64,000 nucleotides of DNA, taken from Novosphingobium sp. SG919 (GTDB lineage: Bacteria; Pseudomonadota; Alphaproteobacteria; Sphingomonadales; Sphingomonadaceae). The DNA lies in the NCBI RefSeq assembly GCF_012932495.1, contig NZ_JABCNG010000002.1, positions 558,001-622,000 on the forward strand. Reading direction: 5' to 3'. The position numbers and the translations under genes are program-made. Shown in pieces: positions 61,805-64,000 of the stretch. The notes under the pieces are model-generated. The model saw nothing but the letters and a program-made list of their open reading frames with translations. It had not been told where the DNA came from and did not search any database. Within the stretch, counting starts at the first letter, position 1. Every line of letters begins with the position of its first letter.

Positions 61805-61839
61805 ACCCGAAAGTCCTGCAGGTCGCCCGACCTTCGGGT
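61805..61839 (+). terminator. Probable terminator after the LysR gene
   Basis: ACCCGAAAGTC (61805-61815) pairs with GACCTTCGGGT (61829-61839) with one mismatch, starting eight bases past the stop. No clear T-run follows, so strength is uncertain. Confidence 0.5.
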
Positions 61840-61945
61840 GAGCCTCTGATATTGCAAACTCTCATGCGCGGGCGCGCCGATCTCGATGGTCGGCGCGCCG
61901 GGGGCAGGTTACGCCCAAGGTGAAACTGCCCAAGGAGCGCCCGCC

Positions 61946-62638
61946 ATGACCCAGACCACCAGCCTTGCCCACAAGAGTCTTGCTGGACGCTTTGCCGATT
62001 TGGCGGCCGAGCGCGCGCGCACCTGGGCGCCCGAGCAGCTGGCCCGCAACGCCTATCAGCGCCGCGTGCTGGTGGAGCGGCACGATCCGGCGGCCCACCC
62101 CGCGCCCGGCACGCGGCTGGCGCCTTTCACGCTGGTGGACGCGGACGGCAGGGCCCATGCCAGCAGCGAACTCCTGGCCCACGGGCCGGCAGTGCTGGTG
62201 TTCTTCCGCTTTGGCGGGTGCCCGGCATGCAACATCGCGCTGCCCTATTATGACGAAACCTTGTGGCCGGCGCTGCATGCGGCGGGCATTTCCTTGCTGG
62301 CGGTCAGCGCACAGAACCCGGTCGATCCCGGCCCGACGCAGCGCCACGGCCTGCGGTTTCCCACCTTTGCCGATCCGGGCTATGCCCTGGCGCGGCAACT
62401 GGGCATCACGTTCTATCCCGAAGAGCAGCCCGAAGTGGCGCCGGGCGAATCCTGGATCGGCGCGACGCTGGGCACGAACAGCTATGAAATGACCGAACCT
62501 GCCGTGGTGATCATCGCGCCCGATCACAGCGTGCGGTTCCTGGCGGTGAGCCCCGACTGGCTCGACCGGCCAGAGGCTGACGCGATCCTTGCGCATCTGC
62601 CCGAAGCGGGCGTGCACGAGGTAGACCACCTGGGCTGA
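61946..62638 (+). CDS. Peroxiredoxin-like (AhpC/TSA) protein
   Basis: A 230-residue thioredoxin-fold protein. RLAPFTLVDADGRAHASSELL, VLVFFRFGGCPACNIALPYYD and FADPGYALARQLGI are typical of AhpC/TSA-redoxin proteins with a CxxC (Cys-Pro-Ala-Cys). It probably reduces peroxides or disulfides. ATG 61946 has AAGGAGCG upstream; the in-frame ATG at 61886 is less likely. It stands alone between the LysR gene and a TonB receptor. Confidence 0.85.
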   Translation: MTQTTSLAHKSLAGRFADLAAERARTWAPEQLARNAYQRRVLVERHDPAAHPAPGTRLAPFTLVDADGRAHASSELLAHGPAVLVFFRFGGCPACNIALPYYDETLWPALHAAGISLLAVSAQNPVDPGPTQRHGLRFPTFADPGYALARQLGITFYPEEQPEVAPGESWIGATLGTNSYEMTEPAVVIIAPDHSVRFLAVSPDWLDRPEADAILAHLPEAGVHEVDHLG

Positions 62639-62665
62639 CCGCTTGCCGTTCCCGTCCTGGCAACG

Positions 62666-62697
62666 CGCAGCCGGCAGGCCTGGGCCTGCCGGCTGCG
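62666..62697. terminator. Perfect bidirectional terminator hairpin
   Basis: GCAGCCGGCAGGCC (62667-62680) and GGCCTGCCGGCTGC (62683-62696) form a 14-bp stem, extended by one further C-G pair. TTCGTTT follows on the plus side. It lies between the convergent peroxiredoxin and TonB receptor 4 genes. Confidence 0.75.
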
Positions 62698-62703
62698 TTC
62701 GTT

Positions 62704-64000
62704 TCAGAACTGATAGCGCGCGCGCAGGCCGAAATAGCGCCGCGAGTTGCGATCGAGCGACTGGGCCAGCAGGCCCGCGCTGCCGCCCGAGGCAATCGAA
62801 ACGTTCGAGGCGTAATGCTTGTCGAACAGATTGTTGACGAACAGCGTCACGCGCAGCCCGCCGCGGTCGTTCTGGTCGATGCCCAGGCTGGCGTTGACGA
62901 TGCCATAGCCCGCCTGCACCGTGGCCGGGTTGCCGAGCAGGTCGAAGTTGACTTTGCTTTGATAGGAATAGTCCGCCTGCACGAAGGCATCGAAGGGCAG
63001 GCTGGGCAGCAGGATCTTGTAGTTTCCGCCGATGTTGAACTTGACCTTGGGCGCATTGGGCAGGCCCTTGCCGGCAAGGTTCTGGCCGGTGGTGGTCGAT
63101 GGGCCGCTGCCATCCAAATCGTAGCAGCCCACGGTCTGCCCGGTGTAGCATTGCGCACCGGAATATTCGAGAATGCGGGTGTCGGTATAGCTGAACGCAC
63201 CGTCGATGGTGAGTTGCGGCATTGGCCGCGTGTTCAGTTCCACTTCCACGCCGCGGGTGCGCACGCGGCCCACGTTGTTGAGCGTCAACTGGATCGTGTT
63301 GTCGGGCAGCAGAACGCCGGACTGGGCCTGGAAGTCGCGGAAATTGCTCCAGAACGCGGCGACATTGAGCTGGACCCGGTTGTCCAGGAAGCGGGACTTG
63401 AGCCCCAATTCATAGGCATCGGACTTTTCCGGGCGCACCGGATTGGCGGCGCGACGTGGGGTGAAGCCGGTGCTGATATCGAACCCCTGGCCCTTGTAGC
63501 CGCGGGCATAGGAGGCATAGGCCATGACCGATCGCGTCAGGTCCTGGCGCAGCGCGCCTTTCCAGGTCAGCGCGGTGTCGTCGGACTTGCCCGAGCAGGT
63601 CGACAGGCAGGTCGCGTTGTTGGCGGGGATGGTGGCCGGCGTCACCGTGTTGAGGAAGTCGGCCGAGATCTTTTCGTGGTTGAGGCGCAGGCCCAAGTCG
63701 AAGTGGGTGCCCTGGGCAATGTCATAGGTCGCCTGCCCGAACGCGGCATAGCTGCGGGTGCCGCTGCGCGAAGTCCAGCCGGCGACGACCGGGCCGGACG
63801 GGCCACGCGCGAAAGTGCGATCGGTCTTGCCGTCGGCATAGAACAGGCCCAGCACATAAGTCAGCCGGCGCTGGCCGGGCGAAACCAGGCGGAGTTCCTG
63901 CGCGAACTGCGTGGCGTGATAGGTGCTGCCCGCCACGATCCCGCCGGGAATGCCCAGCACGTTGGAAATCGTATAGTCGAAGTCCTCGTTGAAGCGGAAC
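62704..64000 (-). CDS. TonB-dependent receptor 4 (partial, start outside the window)
   Basis: The C-terminal 432 or so residues of a receptor barrel; the frame is open to the window edge (FRFNEDFDYTISN... before residue V at 63960), so the plug is missing. QELRLVSPGQRRLTYVLGLFY, YAFGQATYDIAQGTHFDLGLRLNHE and the final FGLRARYQF show the barrel type of receptor 3. YEIAQ/QSVLL loops give no solute clue. No operator could be read because its start is off the end. Confidence 0.9.
   Translation of the reverse strand, partial: FRFNEDFDYTISNVLGIPGGIVAGSTYHATQFAQELRLVSPGQRRLTYVLGLFYADGKTDRTFARGPSGPVVAGWTSRSGTRSYAAFGQATYDIAQGTHFDLGLRLNHEKISADFLNTVTPATIPANNATCLSTCSGKSDDTALTWKGALRQDLTRSVMAYASYARGYKGQGFDISTGFTPRRAANPVRPEKSDAYELGLKSRFLDNRVQLNVAAFWSNFRDFQAQSGVLLPDNTIQLTLNNVGRVRTRGVEVELNTRPMPQLTIDGAFSYTDTRILEYSGAQCYTGQTVGCYDLDGSGPSTTTGQNLAGKGLPNAPKVKFNIGGNYKILLPSLPFDAFVQADYSYQSKVNFDLLGNPATVQAGYGIVNASLGIDQNDRGGLRVTLFVNNLFDKHYASNVSIASGGSAGLLAQSLDRNSRRYFGLRARYQF

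Noticed and set aside
1..64000. CRISPR arrays, tRNA or rRNA genes, IS elements, prophage
   Set aside because: No regular direct-repeat array, no tRNA cloverleaf, no transposase or integrase frame and no phage structural gene was recognised.

Overview
The window is a GC-rich (roughly two-thirds G+C), densely packed chromosomal segment from an alphaproteobacterium of the sphingomonad group, most likely Novosphingobium. The best marker is a 402-residue D-mannonate dehydratase that carries every active-site residue I recall for the characterised N. aromaticivorans enzyme. Four TonB-dependent receptors and many overlapping start/stop codons (ATGA, TGATG) also fit. I saw no tRNA, rRNA, CRISPR array, IS element or prophage.

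Layout. (1) 1-3760: tail of an unknown gene, then three translationally coupled secreted proteins (alpha/beta esterase, type-B carboxylesterase, SMP-30-like propeller). (2) 3761-19841: a nitrate/nitrite assimilation region. It holds an outer-membrane channel gene, a minus-strand operon nirB-nirD-cobA-GGDEF/EAL, nasS-nasT (nitrate sensor and ANTAR antiterminator), a PP2C/Ser-Thr kinase fusion, and the divergent pair narK-type transporter plus nitrate reductase fused to a diflavin reductase. (3) 19948-32371: an MlaA-like protein, a propeller-type histidine kinase with its LuxR-type regulator, and a divergent nine-gene operon (perhydrolase-like hydrolase, Dps, isochorismatase-like, XapX, amidohydrolase, VOC, DoxX, outer-membrane channel, DUF1275). 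(4) 32408-34532: kdgK and manD, a hexuronate catabolic pair. (5) 34765-61797: a large organosulfur-scavenging island with three TonB receptors, three Tat-type lipoprotein substrate-binding proteins, one SsuBC ABC core, three flavin monooxygenases of the NtaA/DszA and SsuD types, a DszC/SfnC-like acyl-CoA dehydrogenase homologue, TauD, an APS-reductase-like flavoprotein/ferredoxin pair, a thiol dioxygenase, a multi-rhodanese protein and a LysR regulator. (6) 61946-64000: a peroxiredoxin-like protein and a truncated fourth TonB receptor.

The most notable signal is a pair of near-identical RNA leaders. Upstream of nirB (10756-10867, minus) and upstream of the outer-membrane channel gene (3826-3933, plus) there are two hexaloop hairpins with A at loop position 1 and G at position 4. 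In each leader the second hairpin shares its 3' arm with the 5' arm of an intrinsic terminator. This is the architecture recognised by ANTAR antiterminators, and the window encodes one (NasT). It predicts that the channel is a nitrate-responsive porin under NasS-NasT control.

In the sulfur island, several promoter regions share a degenerate element around ATTGGCAATGCTCAT, with flanks often close to CCTAT...ATAGG, and a second element around AACTCAATTG. These are candidate operators for the LysR regulator. A separate perfect or near-perfect inverted repeat, AACTCAAC-N7-GTTGAGTT, occurs three times. All functional statements come from reading translated sequence and remembered family motifs; no database search was run.
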